Shown: positions 1-7,631 of the stretch, one piece after another | Layout of the letters: each line of letters starts with the position of its first letter | How positions within the stretch are numbered: position 1 is the first letter of the stretch | Assembly: GCA_009691715.1 (NCBI GenBank) | Contig: SIAN01000012.1 | Coordinates: 37,270-101,269 of the forward strand | Origin: Planctomycetota bacterium | GTDB taxonomy: Bacteria > Planctomycetota > B15-G4 > SIAN01 | Direction of reading: 5' to 3' | DNA: 64,000 bases | The notes under the pieces: model-generated | Told to the model about the DNA's origin: nothing | What the model saw: only the letters and a program-made list of their open reading frames with translations | The model's database searches: none | Made by a program: the position numbers and the translations under genes

Positions 1-1
1 C

Positions 2-244
2 TTGTGCCTGCGCTACGCGGTGATGATCGCGGCGCCGATGCTGGCCGTGCTGATGGTCGGCAGCCTCGTGCTCGCGCTCCTGTCGCGCGCCGTGCCCGAG
101 CTGCACGTGATGACCTTCGGCTACCCGTTGCGCCTGCTCGGCGCGCTGGCGGCCGCGATCACGCTCTTCCCTTTTGTCCTTTCGCCAGGGATCCGCCTGA
201 TCTCCGTCCTGCGCGGCAGCCTGCTGCGCCTGGTGGAGGCCTGA
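2..244 (+). CDS. fliR: Flagellar export protein FliR, C-terminal end only
   Basis: The reading frame enters from outside the window, so only the last 80 residues are present. They are strongly hydrophobic: one membrane helix at about residues 10-30 and another at about 40-60, followed by a short basic tail. FliR is an inner-membrane part of the FliPQR gate of the flagellar type III export apparatus. The call rests mainly on position directly before flhB (3 bp apart) and flhA, the usual fliR-flhB-flhA order, and on the terminal hydrophobic pattern. fliP and fliQ presumably lie just upstream of the window. Confidence 0.8.
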   Translation: MCLRYAVMIAAPMLAVLMVGSLVLALLSRAVPELHVMTFGYPLRLLGALAAAITLFPFVLSPGIRLISVLRGSLLRLVEA

Positions 245-247
245 TCC

Positions 248-1357
248 ATGGCGGACATGTTCGACAAGAACGATCGCACCGAAGAAGCCACCGCGAAGAA
301 GCAGGAGGATTCGCACGCGCGCGGCCAATTCGCGCGTAGCACCGACCTGTCGACCGCCTGCGTGCTGATGGCGGCCGCGGCCGCATTGCTGGCGACCGGT
401 CCGGGACTGCTGCAGGGGCTGCGGCAAGGCATCGTCGGTGCGATCCGCGGCCTCGACAACGGTCCGGATTCGATCGGCGCGGCCTCGGCGGTGCTGCGGG
501 TGCAGCTCATGATCGCGCTCCGCTACGTGCTGCCGTTCCTCGGCGCTGCGGCCGGCGCTGCCCTCGCGGTCCACTTCGCGCAGGCCGGCGGCTTCTTCAT
601 CGCGCGCGACGCGATCGGCTGGAAGACGGAACGTCTCGACCCGGTCGCGAACCTCGGCCGCATGCTCTCCGCGAAGGGCTTCGCCAAGGTCGGCGGGGCG
701 CTGCTCAAGCTGCTGTTGATCGTCACGGTCTTCGTCTTCGCGTTGCGCGGTCGGCTGGAAGAGGTGGCGACTTACTCGTCGCTCGCTTTCGAGCAGTCTT
801 CGCCGCAGCTCGGCGCGTTGCTGCTCGATCTGTTCCTGCGCTGCTGCGCTGCGCTGCTGGTGCTGGGTTTCGGCGATTACATGTTCCAGCGCTGGCAGCA
901 TGGGCGCGAGCTGCGCATGACCAAGCAGCAGGTGCGCGACGAGATGAAGGAGCAGGACGGCGATCCGCAGGTGAAGCGGCGCATCCGTGATCGCATGCGC
1001 TCGTTTGCGGAGAGGCCGCTCGCGCAGGCGGTCGGTGCGGCGACGGTGGTCGTGACCAACCCGACGCACTTCGCCGTCGCGCTCGAGTACGCCGAGGGCA
1101 AGAGCGCGGCGCCGCGCCTAGTCGCGAAGGGTGTCGATTTGCTGGCGCAGGAGATTCGCCGCATCGCCCGCGACGCGAACGTGCCGGTCATCGAGCAGCC
1201 GCCGTTGGCGCGCGCGCTGTTCCGCGAAGTGCAGGTTGGCGACCTGATCCCGGAGAAGCTCTATCGCGCGGTCGCCTCGGTGCTGGCGATCGTCTGGAAG
1301 CTGCGCGACGCGCGCCGCAAGCCGGTCGCGCGCGCGGCCGGCGCGGGGAGGAACTAA
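248..1357 (+). CDS. flhB: Flagellar export switch protein FlhB
   Basis: FlhB is the substrate-specificity switch of the flagellar export gate. It changes from rod/hook to filament substrates after self-cleavage and after FliK reports hook length. The 369-residue length is normal. The N-terminus carries the typical acidic-basic 'DRTEEAT-KK' start of the family. Membrane helices occupy roughly residues 30-215, and a cytoplasmic domain follows. The autocleavage motif Asn-Pro-Thr-His is intact at residues 271-274. The gene starts 3 bp after fliR and stops 4 bp before flhA, so the three are probably cotranscribed. Confidence 0.97.
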   Translation: MADMFDKNDRTEEATAKKQEDSHARGQFARSTDLSTACVLMAAAAALLATGPGLLQGLRQGIVGAIRGLDNGPDSIGAASAVLRVQLMIALRYVLPFLGAAAGAALAVHFAQAGGFFIARDAIGWKTERLDPVANLGRMLSAKGFAKVGGALLKLLLIVTVFVFALRGRLEEVATYSSLAFEQSSPQLGALLLDLFLRCCAALLVLGFGDYMFQRWQHGRELRMTKQQVRDEMKEQDGDPQVKRRIRDRMRSFAERPLAQAVGAATVVVTNPTHFAVALEYAEGKSAAPRLVAKGVDLLAQEIRRIARDANVPVIEQPPLARALFREVQVGDLIPEKLYRAVASVLAIVWKLRDARRKPVARAAGAGRN

Positions 1358-1361
1358 CGCC

Positions 1362-3524
1362 GTGGCCAGCGCCGCCGCCACCGCCGCTCCGCCAATCGAG
1401 GCGCGCCCGCCAGCCTCGAGGTCGGCCAGCCGCACGGTCGTGACGCCGACGGTCCCGGCCGGCAGCGCGCACCTCGCGCCGCCGCGCGTCGCCTTCCGCA
1501 ACGCCGACGTCGGCCTCGCCTTCGGGCTGGTCGGCTTGCTGATGATCCTGCTCGTGCCGCTGCCGACCTGGCTGCTCGACCTGCTGTTGGTCGTCAACCT
1601 CGCGAGCAGCATCCTGATGCTGCTGCTGGTGCTGTCGAGCGGGCGCGCGCTCGAGCTCTCGACCTTCCCGACGCTGCTGCTCTTCAGCGCGCTGTTCCGG
1701 CTGGCGTTGAACGTCGCCAGCACGCGCCTGATCCTGCTGCACGGCGCCGCCGGCCGGGTGATCCAGTCGTTCGGCGAATTTGTCGTCGGCGGCAACCTGG
1801 TGGTCGGGATCGTCATCTTCCTGATCCTGATCGTGATCCAATTCGTGGTCATCACCAAGGGCGCTGGGCGCATCAGCGAAGTCGCAGCGCGGTTCACCCT
1901 CGACGCGATGCCCGGCAAGCAGATGGCGATCGACGCCGAGCTCAACAACGGGCTTATCTCGCCGGACGAGGCCAAACTGCGCCGCGCCGAGGTCTCGCAC
2001 GAGGCGGAGTTCCACGGCGCCATGGACGGCGCCAGCAAGTTCGTCCGCGGCGACGCCGTGGCCGGCCTGATCATCACCGGCGTCAACCTCGTCGGCGGCA
2101 TCTGCGTCGGCCTGATGCGCGGCTGGGACATCGAACAGGCGGTCAAGACCTACTCGATCCTCACCATCGGCGATGGGCTCGTCTCGCAGCTCCCGGCCCT
2201 GATCGTCGCCACCGCCGGCGCGATCATCGTGACCAAGACCAGCAACGAGACCAACCTCGCCGACCAGCTCGCGCACCAAGTTTCCGACCAGCGCCGCGGC
2301 CTCGCGATGGCCGGCGCGATCGTCGGTCTCATGGGGCTGGTGCCGGGACTGCCGCTGCTGCCATTCGCGCTGCTCGGCGTGATCCTCATCGCTCTGGCGC
2401 GCCGCAAGAAGCCGTCCGCGGCGCCGCTGACCGCCGAGGCGACCGCCGCCTTCAACGCCGAAGAGCAGTCCGCCGAGATCGAGCGTCTGCTCAAGGTCGA
2501 CGCGATGAACGTTGAGCTCGGCTACCGGCTGCTGAACCTCGTGGACAAGAGCAAGGGCGGCGGACTGCTGGCCCACATCGCGCAGGTCCGCAAGCGCTTC
2601 GCCGGCGAGATGGGGATCATCGTTCCGCCGATCCGCGTGACCGACAACGTCAAGCTTGCACCCGGCGGGTACCGCATCCTCGTGCGCGGCCAAGTCGTCG
2701 CCAGCGGCGATCTCAAGGCCGGCGCACTGCTGGCGATGGCTCCCGGCCAGGCGAAACTCGACTTCCCAGGCGAGGCGACGCGCGAGCCGACCTTCGGCCT
2801 GCCGGCGCTCTGGATCGACGAGGCGCGCCGCACCGACGCCGAACTCAAGGGCTTCACCGTCGTCGAGTCGGTGTCGGTTTTGGTCACGCACCTGTCGGAG
2901 ACGGTCCGCGAGCAGGCCGCGCTGATGCTGACGCGCGACGACGTGAAGACGCTGGTCGAGTCGGTCCGCAAGGACTCGCCGGCAGTCGTCGACGACCTGA
3001 TCCCGAACCAACTGAGCTACGGCGACCTGCACCGCGTGCTGCGTGCGCTGCTGCAGGAGCGCGTCTCGATCAAGAACCTCGCCGCCGTCCTCGAGGTCAT
3101 CTCGGAGAGCGTCGGCCAGACCAAGGACCCCGACGCGCTGGCCGAGCTGGCGCGCCGCCGCCTCGCGCGCACGGTGGTCGAGCCCTACCTCGACGACGCC
3201 GGCACGTTGAAGGTCATCACGCTCGATCCGGCGCTCGAACGCACGTTCGTTGACGTGGCGCGCAACCAGGACGGGGGCGATGGCGCGAACGCGGTGAAGC
3301 TGGCGCTCGACAAGATCCTGGTCGAGGTGCGCCGGCTCTCCGAGCGCGGGCAGGAGTCGATCGTGCTGGTCCGCGCCGAAGCGCGCACCTTCCTGCGCGA
3401 CTTGATCCGTGGCGTCGCGCCGCGGGTCGTCGTGCTGAGCTACGCCGAGGCGGTCGCTGCTCGCCGCGTCGAGCCGGTCGCGGTCGTCACGCTGGCGGAC
3501 GTCGCCGCGAAGGTGGCCGCATGA
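1362..3524 (+). CDS. flhA: Flagellar export gate protein FlhA
   Basis: FlhA forms the nonameric ring of the export gate, conducts protons and docks chaperone-substrate complexes. This copy has 720 residues with a GTG start. After a Pro/Ala-rich leader of about 45 residues come the membrane helices, to about residue 345. Inside them lies the family signature around residues 220-245 (GASKFVRGDAVAGLIITGVN). The C-terminal half is the cytoplasmic FlhA-C domain. The stop codon overlaps the next start by 4 bp (ATGA), so translation is probably coupled. In many bacteria flhF and flhG come next; here they do not. Confidence 0.97.
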   Translation: MASAAATAAPPIEARPPASRSASRTVVTPTVPAGSAHLAPPRVAFRNADVGLAFGLVGLLMILLVPLPTWLLDLLLVVNLASSILMLLLVLSSGRALELSTFPTLLLFSALFRLALNVASTRLILLHGAAGRVIQSFGEFVVGGNLVVGIVIFLILIVIQFVVITKGAGRISEVAARFTLDAMPGKQMAIDAELNNGLISPDEAKLRRAEVSHEAEFHGAMDGASKFVRGDAVAGLIITGVNLVGGICVGLMRGWDIEQAVKTYSILTIGDGLVSQLPALIVATAGAIIVTKTSNETNLADQLAHQVSDQRRGLAMAGAIVGLMGLVPGLPLLPFALLGVILIALARRKKPSAAPLTAEATAAFNAEEQSAEIERLLKVDAMNVELGYRLLNLVDKSKGGGLLAHIAQVRKRFAGEMGIIVPPIRVTDNVKLAPGGYRILVRGQVVASGDLKAGALLAMAPGQAKLDFPGEATREPTFGLPALWIDEARRTDAELKGFTVVESVSVLVTHLSETVREQAALMLTRDDVKTLVESVRKDSPAVVDDLIPNQLSYGDLHRVLRALLQERVSIKNLAAVLEVISESVGQTKDPDALAELARRRLARTVVEPYLDDAGTLKVITLDPALERTFVDVARNQDGGDGANAVKLALDKILVEVRRLSERGQESIVLVRAEARTFLRDLIRGVAPRVVVLSYAEAVAARRVEPVAVVTLADVAAKVAA

Positions 3525-3853
3525 GCCGCCGCGCAGCCGCACTCCTGGCCCTGTTCGCCTTCGCCGGCGCGTGGATCACCGGCGTCTTCTGCGATGTCGC
3601 GCCGCGCGCGCGCCTCGGTTCGGCGCTGCTGGCCGCATTCGTCGGTGCGATCGCCGGGCTCGCGATCGGCGTCGCTCTCGAGCGGTTGGTGCTGGCGCGC
3701 CTCGCCGAGCAGTGGGACGAGATCGCTGCGGCGGCCGCAGTGCCGACGGAGCCGACGAAGGCTGCCGATGGCGCGACGAACGCGCCGATCGCGGGTCCTG
3801 CCGCGATCAAGGCGCCGGTCGCTCCCGCCGCGCTGCAGGAGGCTCTGCGATGA
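3521..3853 (+). CDS. Small two-helix membrane protein of unknown function
   Basis: I do not recognise this 110-residue protein. It has two hydrophobic stretches, about residues 5-25 and 32-57, joined by a short basic loop (APRAR). An acidic segment and a low-complexity Ala/Pro/Thr tail follow. It overlaps flhA by 4 bp at one end and fliA by 4 bp at the other, so it is almost certainly translated with them. It occupies the place where flhF and flhG usually sit but resembles neither; no GTPase motif is present. A membrane accessory of the export gate or of FliA regulation is possible, but nothing in the sequence shows it. Confidence 0.7.
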   Translation: MSRRAAALLALFAFAGAWITGVFCDVAPRARLGSALLAAFVGAIAGLAIGVALERLVLARLAEQWDEIAAAAAVPTEPTKAADGATNAPIAGPAAIKAPVAPAALQEALR

Positions 3854-4608
3854 GCACCGAAATGCTCGCCGCGTACCACGCTGGTCGGCCCGATGCGACC
3901 GAACTGCTGGTGAAGGCGCATCTGCCGCTGGTGCGGCGCGTCGTCGGTCGACTCGCGGTGCAGCTCCCGCCCGAGATCGGGCGCGAGGACCTCGAGGAGA
4001 TCGGCATCCTCGGCCTGCTCACGGCGGCCAAGAACTTCGACCCGTCGCGCGGCGCGTCGTTCAAGACGTTCGCCTACATCGCGATCCAGGGCGCGATCCT
4101 CGACGAACTGCGAAGAGTCGACGTGCTGCCACGCGGACGGCGCGACGGCGTCCGCGCCTTCGAGGCGGCGCGCCAGGAGCTGGCGAAGCGGCTCAACCGC
4201 GAGCCGACCTTCCTCGAGATCCAGGAAGAGCTCGGGCTCACCGCGCCCGAACTCGAGGAAGTGCTGCGCTCGCGGGCGGTCGCCGAGGCGCACCAGCACG
4301 GGACCGGCGAGGCCTGCACGGGCGTCAATCCGGAGTCGTTCGCTGGCAACGCCTCGGACGACCCAGCGCGCCAGGCCGAGCTGAACGAGGCCAAGGAGCT
4401 GCTCGCCGCCGCCATCGACAAGTTGCCGGCGCGTGAGAAGCAGGTGGTGCTCCTCTACTACCACGCCGGACTGCTGCTGCGCGACATCGGCGGGCTGCTC
4501 GAGATCACCGAATCGCGCGTCTCGCAGATCCTGCAGCACGCGCTCGTCCAGCTCAATCAGCGCGTCACGCGCAAGCTCGGCGCCTCCAATCGGGAGACGT
4601 CACGGTGA
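3850..4608 (+). CDS. fliA: Flagellar sigma factor FliA (sigma-28)
   Basis: FliA directs RNA polymerase to late flagellar promoters. The ATG at 3850 gives 252 residues, the usual size, and overlaps the preceding gene by 4 bp. Region 2 is clear: an 'EEIGILGLLTAAKNFDP' block followed by 'FKTFAYIAIQGAILDELR', the FliA/WhiG form. Region 3 follows, and the C-terminal helix-turn-helix of region 4 ends with 'ITESRVSQILQHAL'. The usual D-W-x-P-R-S-V-R segment after region 2 reads D-V-L-P-R-G-R-R here, so the normally conserved Trp is absent. Likely targets in this window are the flagellin gene and flbD-motA-motB, which have matching promoter elements. Confidence 0.95.
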   Translation: MSTEMLAAYHAGRPDATELLVKAHLPLVRRVVGRLAVQLPPEIGREDLEEIGILGLLTAAKNFDPSRGASFKTFAYIAIQGAILDELRRVDVLPRGRRDGVRAFEAARQELAKRLNREPTFLEIQEELGLTAPELEEVLRSRAVAEAHQHGTGEACTGVNPESFAGNASDDPARQAELNEAKELLAAAIDKLPAREKQVVLLYYHAGLLLRDIGGLLEITESRVSQILQHALVQLNQRVTRKLGASNRETSR

Positions 4609-4832
4609 TCGCTTCGCGCGGACGCGTGATCAAGGCGGGGCGGGTCGCGCAGAGCGCGATGCCGATCGCGTGGGAGCCGCGGTCGCCGGTGGAGGAGGCG
4701 CCGCCGGCGAAGGTCGAGGTGGTGCGCGAGGGTGGAGTCGTCGTTTCGATCCAATTGACGTGCCGGTGCGGCCGCGAGCACGAGCTCGAGCTGATGCCTC
4801 CGGCAACTGCGGCAGAAGGAGTGCGGTCATGA
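4605..4832 (+). CDS. 75-residue protein of unknown function with a Cys-x-Cys motif
   Basis: This small protein is not recognised. It starts with GTG overlapping the fliA stop (GTGA) and ends by overlapping the next gene by 4 bp, which supports real translation in the operon. The N-terminal half is basic and Pro-rich. The C-terminal half has a short beta-rich piece, V-V-S-I-Q-L-T, leading into C-R-C-G-R-E-H-E-L-E-L. The two Cys and one His could bind a metal, but there are too few ligands for a classic zinc ribbon. No signal peptide or membrane helix is seen. Confidence 0.6.
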   Translation: MIASRGRVIKAGRVAQSAMPIAWEPRSPVEEAPPAKVEVVREGGVVVSIQLTCRCGREHELELMPPATAAEGVRS

Positions 4833-5434
4833 ACAGTCGGATCCGTTTTCCATGGCGTGCGGCCGGAGTGCTGCTCGCGGCGGCGTGCACGAACGGGCGC
4901 GGCGGCGATGGCGAGGCCTATCGCGTCGGCGGTGACCCCTGGAGCGTCGCGGCGGCGAAGGAAGCCGGCGTTGCCGCTGATGGCGCCGTCGTCGCCGATG
5001 CCGCGACCGGCGACGGCAAGACGGCGAGCCCGTCCGCAGCGCCGGCGAAGCCCGCTGCTGCAGGGCCCACGCTCCCGGCCGGCCCGACCAGCGGCACCGT
5101 TTTGGAACAACTCGATGCCGCGAAGACGCACGCCGCGGAACTCGAACGCGAGCGCGCTCGGCTGGCAGGCGAGGTCGCCTCGCTGACAGCGGTGGTCGAC
5201 GGCCTGAAGCGCGACAATCAGAACCTCGCCCAACTGGCCCAGGCGACCAAGGACTCGCAGGTGGTCGTCGACGGCGAGATCGACTCGCTGCGCCTCAAGA
5301 TGAAGGACCTCGATCTGCGCTCGCGTCAGCTGGCCGACGACCTCCTGTCCGAGCGAATCAAGCGTGTGCGCGTCGAGCGGCAGCTGATCCTGGCGCGAGT
5401 GACTGAAGCGGAGAGCCAAGGTGACGGCCCATAA
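4829..5434 (+). CDS. Coiled-coil lipoprotein of the flagellar operon
   Basis: The 201-residue product begins with a lipoprotein signal peptide whose lipobox reads L-A-A-A-C, with Cys at about residue 20. An Ala/Gly/Pro-rich linker runs to about residue 90. The rest is a long charged heptad-like coiled coil, about residues 95-195 (ELERERARLAGEV and RSRQLADDLLSERIKRVRVE). It should be anchored by lipid to the envelope and reach into the periplasm. The start overlaps the 75-residue gene by 4 bp; the end overlaps the next lipoprotein gene by 14 bp. The family is not recognised. Position suggests a flagellar accessory role. Confidence 0.75.
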   Translation: MNSRIRFPWRAAGVLLAAACTNGRGGDGEAYRVGGDPWSVAAAKEAGVAADGAVVADAATGDGKTASPSAAPAKPAAAGPTLPAGPTSGTVLEQLDAAKTHAAELERERARLAGEVASLTAVVDGLKRDNQNLAQLAQATKDSQVVVDGEIDSLRLKMKDLDLRSRQLADDLLSERIKRVRVERQLILARVTEAESQGDGP

Positions 5435-6113
5435 CCCACGCCTCGACGCGCTGTCGTGCGCGCTCCTGATCGCCCTGCTCGCCGGTGGCTGCCAGCAGTC
5501 CCCGGTCGAGGCGGCGTTGCCATGGGACGTCGTCGACGGGGCGCTGTCGCGACTCCCGCCGAGCGCACCGGTGCGCCGCGTGCTGGTGCTGCCGTTCACC
5601 GCCGGTGAAGCGCCGCCGAGCCACCCCGCGCTGATGCAGGCGGCGTTCGCGCAGGCGCTGCGGGCGACCTGCGGCTTCGAGGTCGTCGCCCCCGACGCCT
5701 TCGAACTGCCGCGCACCTCGCGGGAGGAGCTCCTGGCGGGCCGCACGCGCGACCTTGCCTCGCTGATCCGGCTGCATCGCGAGTGGGGGTGCGACGCGAT
5801 CCTCGCCGGCCGCGTCGCGTTCAGCCGTGCGCACGGCGAACCGGCGGCGGGTCTTGAACTGTCGCTGGTGGACGCTCGCGACGGCAGCCTGCTCTGGACG
5901 GCCCGCGATGCGATCGACTCGCGCGTTCCGGCGACACGCCACTCGCTCCTGCGTTTCCGCGGCGACGAGGGTGCAGAAGGCGCCGATCCGGTCGACACGT
6001 CGCAGGTGCCGGCGGAGTGCTTCGCGCGCTTCATCGCCGCGTCGTTCATCCGCACGCTCTATCCAGCGGCAGGAATCGAGTTCCCGGAGCCGATTGCGCC
6101 TCCCGTTCGATAG
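5421..6113 (+). CDS. Lipoprotein with a FlgO/LpoB/CsgG-like domain
   Basis: A 230-residue lipoprotein with a GTG start and lipobox L-A-G-G-C, Cys at about residue 24. The mature part shows the pattern of the TolB-N/CsgG/LpoB/FlgO fold. A strand 'VLVLPF' is followed by a helix with a run of Ala/Leu ('ALMQAAFAQALRATCG'), a strand 'FEVVAP', a later 'GCDAILAGRV', and 'LELSLVDARDGSLLW'. Known members are envelope lipoproteins, and FlgO of Vibrio is part of an outer-membrane basal-body ring. It is the last gene of the fliR-flhB-flhA-fliA run. A FlgO-like role is inference from fold pattern and position; an LpoB-like role is not excluded. Confidence 0.65.
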   Translation: MTAHNPRLDALSCALLIALLAGGCQQSPVEAALPWDVVDGALSRLPPSAPVRRVLVLPFTAGEAPPSHPALMQAAFAQALRATCGFEVVAPDAFELPRTSREELLAGRTRDLASLIRLHREWGCDAILAGRVAFSRAHGEPAAGLELSLVDARDGSLLWTARDAIDSRVPATRHSLLRFRGDEGAEGADPVDTSQVPAECFARFIAASFIRTLYPAAGIEFPEPIAPPVR

Positions 6114-6125
6114 TCCCCCAGGTTG

Positions 6126-6138
6126 CCGGGAAAACGGT
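6126..6138 (-). promoter_or_regulatory. Intergenic ACCGTTTTCCNGG motif (copy 1, upstream of flagellin)
   Basis: On the minus strand this reads ACCGTTTTCCCGG. The same 13-bp pattern occurs upstream of fliK and of the GT2-TPR gene. Here it lies about 80 bp before the predicted flagellin transcription start. The same bases also form a small hairpin (GGGAA, 5-nt loop, TTCCC, 6128-6142), so a weak terminator for the preceding operon is an alternative reading. Confidence 0.4.
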
Positions 6139-6181
6139 TCCCATCGCCGCGCGAACCGGCGCTCTTTTCCAGGAATCCCGC

Positions 6182-6209
6182 TCAAGCGCTGGACGAATCC
6201 TCCGAATCA
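6182..6209 (+). promoter_or_regulatory. Candidate sigma-28 promoter of the flagellin gene
   Basis: The -35 box TCAAG (6182-6186) is followed after 14 bp by TCCGAATCA (from 6201). The FliA consensus is TAAAG or TCAAG, then 14-15 bp, then GCCGATAA, so the spacing is right and the -10 box is a near match. The predicted start falls about 40 bp before the flagellin ATG. Flagellin genes are classic FliA targets and fliA is encoded just upstream. Confidence 0.65.
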
Positions 6210-6257
6210 CTCTGGCGAGCGTGACCAATGTCGCGCAACGAGTGGAGGAGAATGTCC

Positions 6258-7088
6258 ATGGGTCTGTTCATCAACACGAACGTGGCGAGCATGAATGCTC
6301 GCGGCAACCTCGACAAGATCACGAACCGGTTGCAGTCGAACTTCCGCCGGTTGTCGACCGGTCTGCGGATCGTGTCGGCATCGGACGATGCGGCCGGGCT
6401 TGCGATCTCGGAGCGCATGCGCGCTCAGGTCAAGAGCCTGACGCAGGCCCAGCGCAATGCCAACGACGGCATCTCGCTGGTGCAGGTCGGCGAAGGCGCG
6501 ATGAACGAGCTCAGCACCATCCTCATCCGGATGCGTGAGCTCGTCATCCAAGCCAACAACGGCACCAACTCGCCGGCCGACAAGGACACGCTCGATCAGG
6601 AATTCGAGGCCTTGATCTCGGAAGTCGACCGCATCTCGAAGTCGACCGCGTTCAACGGCGTGAACCTGCTCGACGGGTCGGTCACAAGCATCGAGTTCCA
6701 GGTCGGATCCGACGTCGTCTCCGGCGTCGACACCATCGCGGTGACGCTCCAGTCGGTGCTCGCGAGCGATCTCGGCATCGACATCCTCGACATCTCGTCG
6801 GTGGGTGCCCCGACCACTGCGCTCACCGCCATCGACACGGCCATCGACCAGGTGGCCTCGGCCCGCGGCGAACTCGGCGCGCTCCAGAACCGGTTGCAGT
6901 CGACGATCACCAACATCGGCGTCAACATCGAGAACCTCTCCGCCGCCGAGTCGCGCATCCGCGACGTGGACGTGGCCGCGGAGACCGCCGAGCTGACGCG
7001 CAACTCGATCCTGCAGCAGGCCGCGATCTCGATCCTCTCCCAGGCCAACGTCCAGCCGCAGGTCGCGCTTTCGCTCCTGCAGCAGTAA
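6258..7088 (+). CDS. fliC: Flagellin
   Basis: Filament subunit of 276 residues, shorter than the enterobacterial protein and close to a minimal flagellin. The N-terminal D0/D1 part is typical: 'MGLFINTNVASMNARG', then 'STGLRIVSASDDAAGLAISE' and 'QRNANDGISLVQ'. The C-terminal D1/D0 part ends with 'SILSQANVQPQVALSLLQQ'. Only a short central segment links them, so there is no large surface D2/D3 domain. I chose the ATG at 6258 over the one 6 bp earlier because the GGAGG at 6244-6248 is 9 bp from it but only 3 bp from the other. It is the only flagellin gene in the window. Its cap (FliD) and chaperone (FliS) are not present here. Confidence 0.97.
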   Translation: MGLFINTNVASMNARGNLDKITNRLQSNFRRLSTGLRIVSASDDAAGLAISERMRAQVKSLTQAQRNANDGISLVQVGEGAMNELSTILIRMRELVIQANNGTNSPADKDTLDQEFEALISEVDRISKSTAFNGVNLLDGSVTSIEFQVGSDVVSGVDTIAVTLQSVLASDLGIDILDISSVGAPTTALTAIDTAIDQVASARGELGALQNRLQSTITNIGVNIENLSAAESRIRDVDVAAETAELTRNSILQQAAISILSQANVQPQVALSLLQQ

Positions 7089-7112
7089 CCAGAAGAACAA
7101 GCAGGCCGGTTG

Positions 7113-7183
7113 TTCCCGGAGTCAGCGTGCGTGGGGACGCGAAGCCCCTCCACCTGCGATTCCTCGGCCACTGGCTCCGGGAA
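7113..7183 (+). terminator. Long stem-loop downstream of flagellin
   Basis: The arms TTCCCGGAGTCAG (7113-7125) and CTGGCTCCGGGAA (7171-7183) pair over 13 bp with one G-T. The 45-nt interior has a further smaller stem (GTGGGG with CCCC). No T-run follows. It could stabilise the 3' end of an abundant mRNA or act as a terminator together with the next hairpin. Confidence 0.5.
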
Positions 7184-7206
7184 AGACCGACTTTCAGGTC
7201 CTGATG

Positions 7207-7236
7207 CCGCGGGGTGGGTCAACGCCCGCCCCGCGG
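7207..7236 (+). terminator. GC-rich hairpin between flagellin and the FlgM-like gene
   Basis: CCGCGGGGTGGG, a 6-nt loop, and CCCGCCCCGCGG pair over 12 bp including one T-G. It sits between two convergent genes, about 120 bp after the flagellin stop and 54 bp after the end of the FlgM-like gene, so it may serve both strands. It lacks a U-tract. Confidence 0.6.
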
Positions 7237-7289
7237 TGTCATCGATCAGGGGAGTCGGCCGAGCACCGACGACGAGCGGCCCGCAGCGC

Positions 7290-7631
7290 TCAGGTCTGCG
7301 TGAAGAAGATTTCGCCCTCGAGGATGCCGGCCGCGGCGCGCAACAGCGTCTCGCGCGAGGCATGGCGGGTTTCCGCCAAGTCCGCGCGAATCGCCTCGAG
7401 ATCGACCGGGTGGTAGTCCGGTTGCCGATCGAGTTGGCGCTTGAGTTCGGTGAGCTTGGCCTCGAGCTCGGGCGATCGTTCGATGCGATCGCTCGATGCG
7501 CCGCGGCGCGAATTCGCGCCCGCCGCAGCGGCTCGCGCGGCCTTCTCGGTGGTCGGCGCGGCCTCGTACGGACGCCGCGCGACGCTCGCGGGGCGCGCTG
7601 GGTTCGGCGGGATCAGGTTCGATGCATCCAT
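7290..7631 (-). CDS. flgM: FlgM-like anti-sigma-28 factor (probable)
   Basis: The 113-residue protein has a disordered Ala/Pro/Arg-rich N-terminal half and a helical C-terminal half. This is the layout of FlgM, which binds and holds FliA until the hook is finished. The pattern 'DRIERSPELEAKL' resembles the 'DRVELS' segment that opens the FlgM core. A 'QPDYHPVDLEAIRADL' segment then stands where family members have 'LPDVR-VxxIRxxI'. The usual 'G-x-Y' step is replaced by 'ETRHAS'. It lies convergent to flagellin and next to fliK. A ribosome site (AGGACGAGG) precedes the ATG. Similarity is partial, so another small flagellar regulator is possible. Confidence 0.55.
   Translation of the reverse strand: MDASNLIPPNPARPASVARRPYEAAPTTEKAARAAAAGANSRRGASSDRIERSPELEAKLTELKRQLDRQPDYHPVDLEAIRADLAETRHASRETLLRAAAGILEGEIFFTQT

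Noticed and set aside
1188..3542. A 784-codon minus-strand frame opposite flhA
   Set aside because: The plus strand carries an unmistakable flhA; the minus product has no domain and a typical antisense composition.
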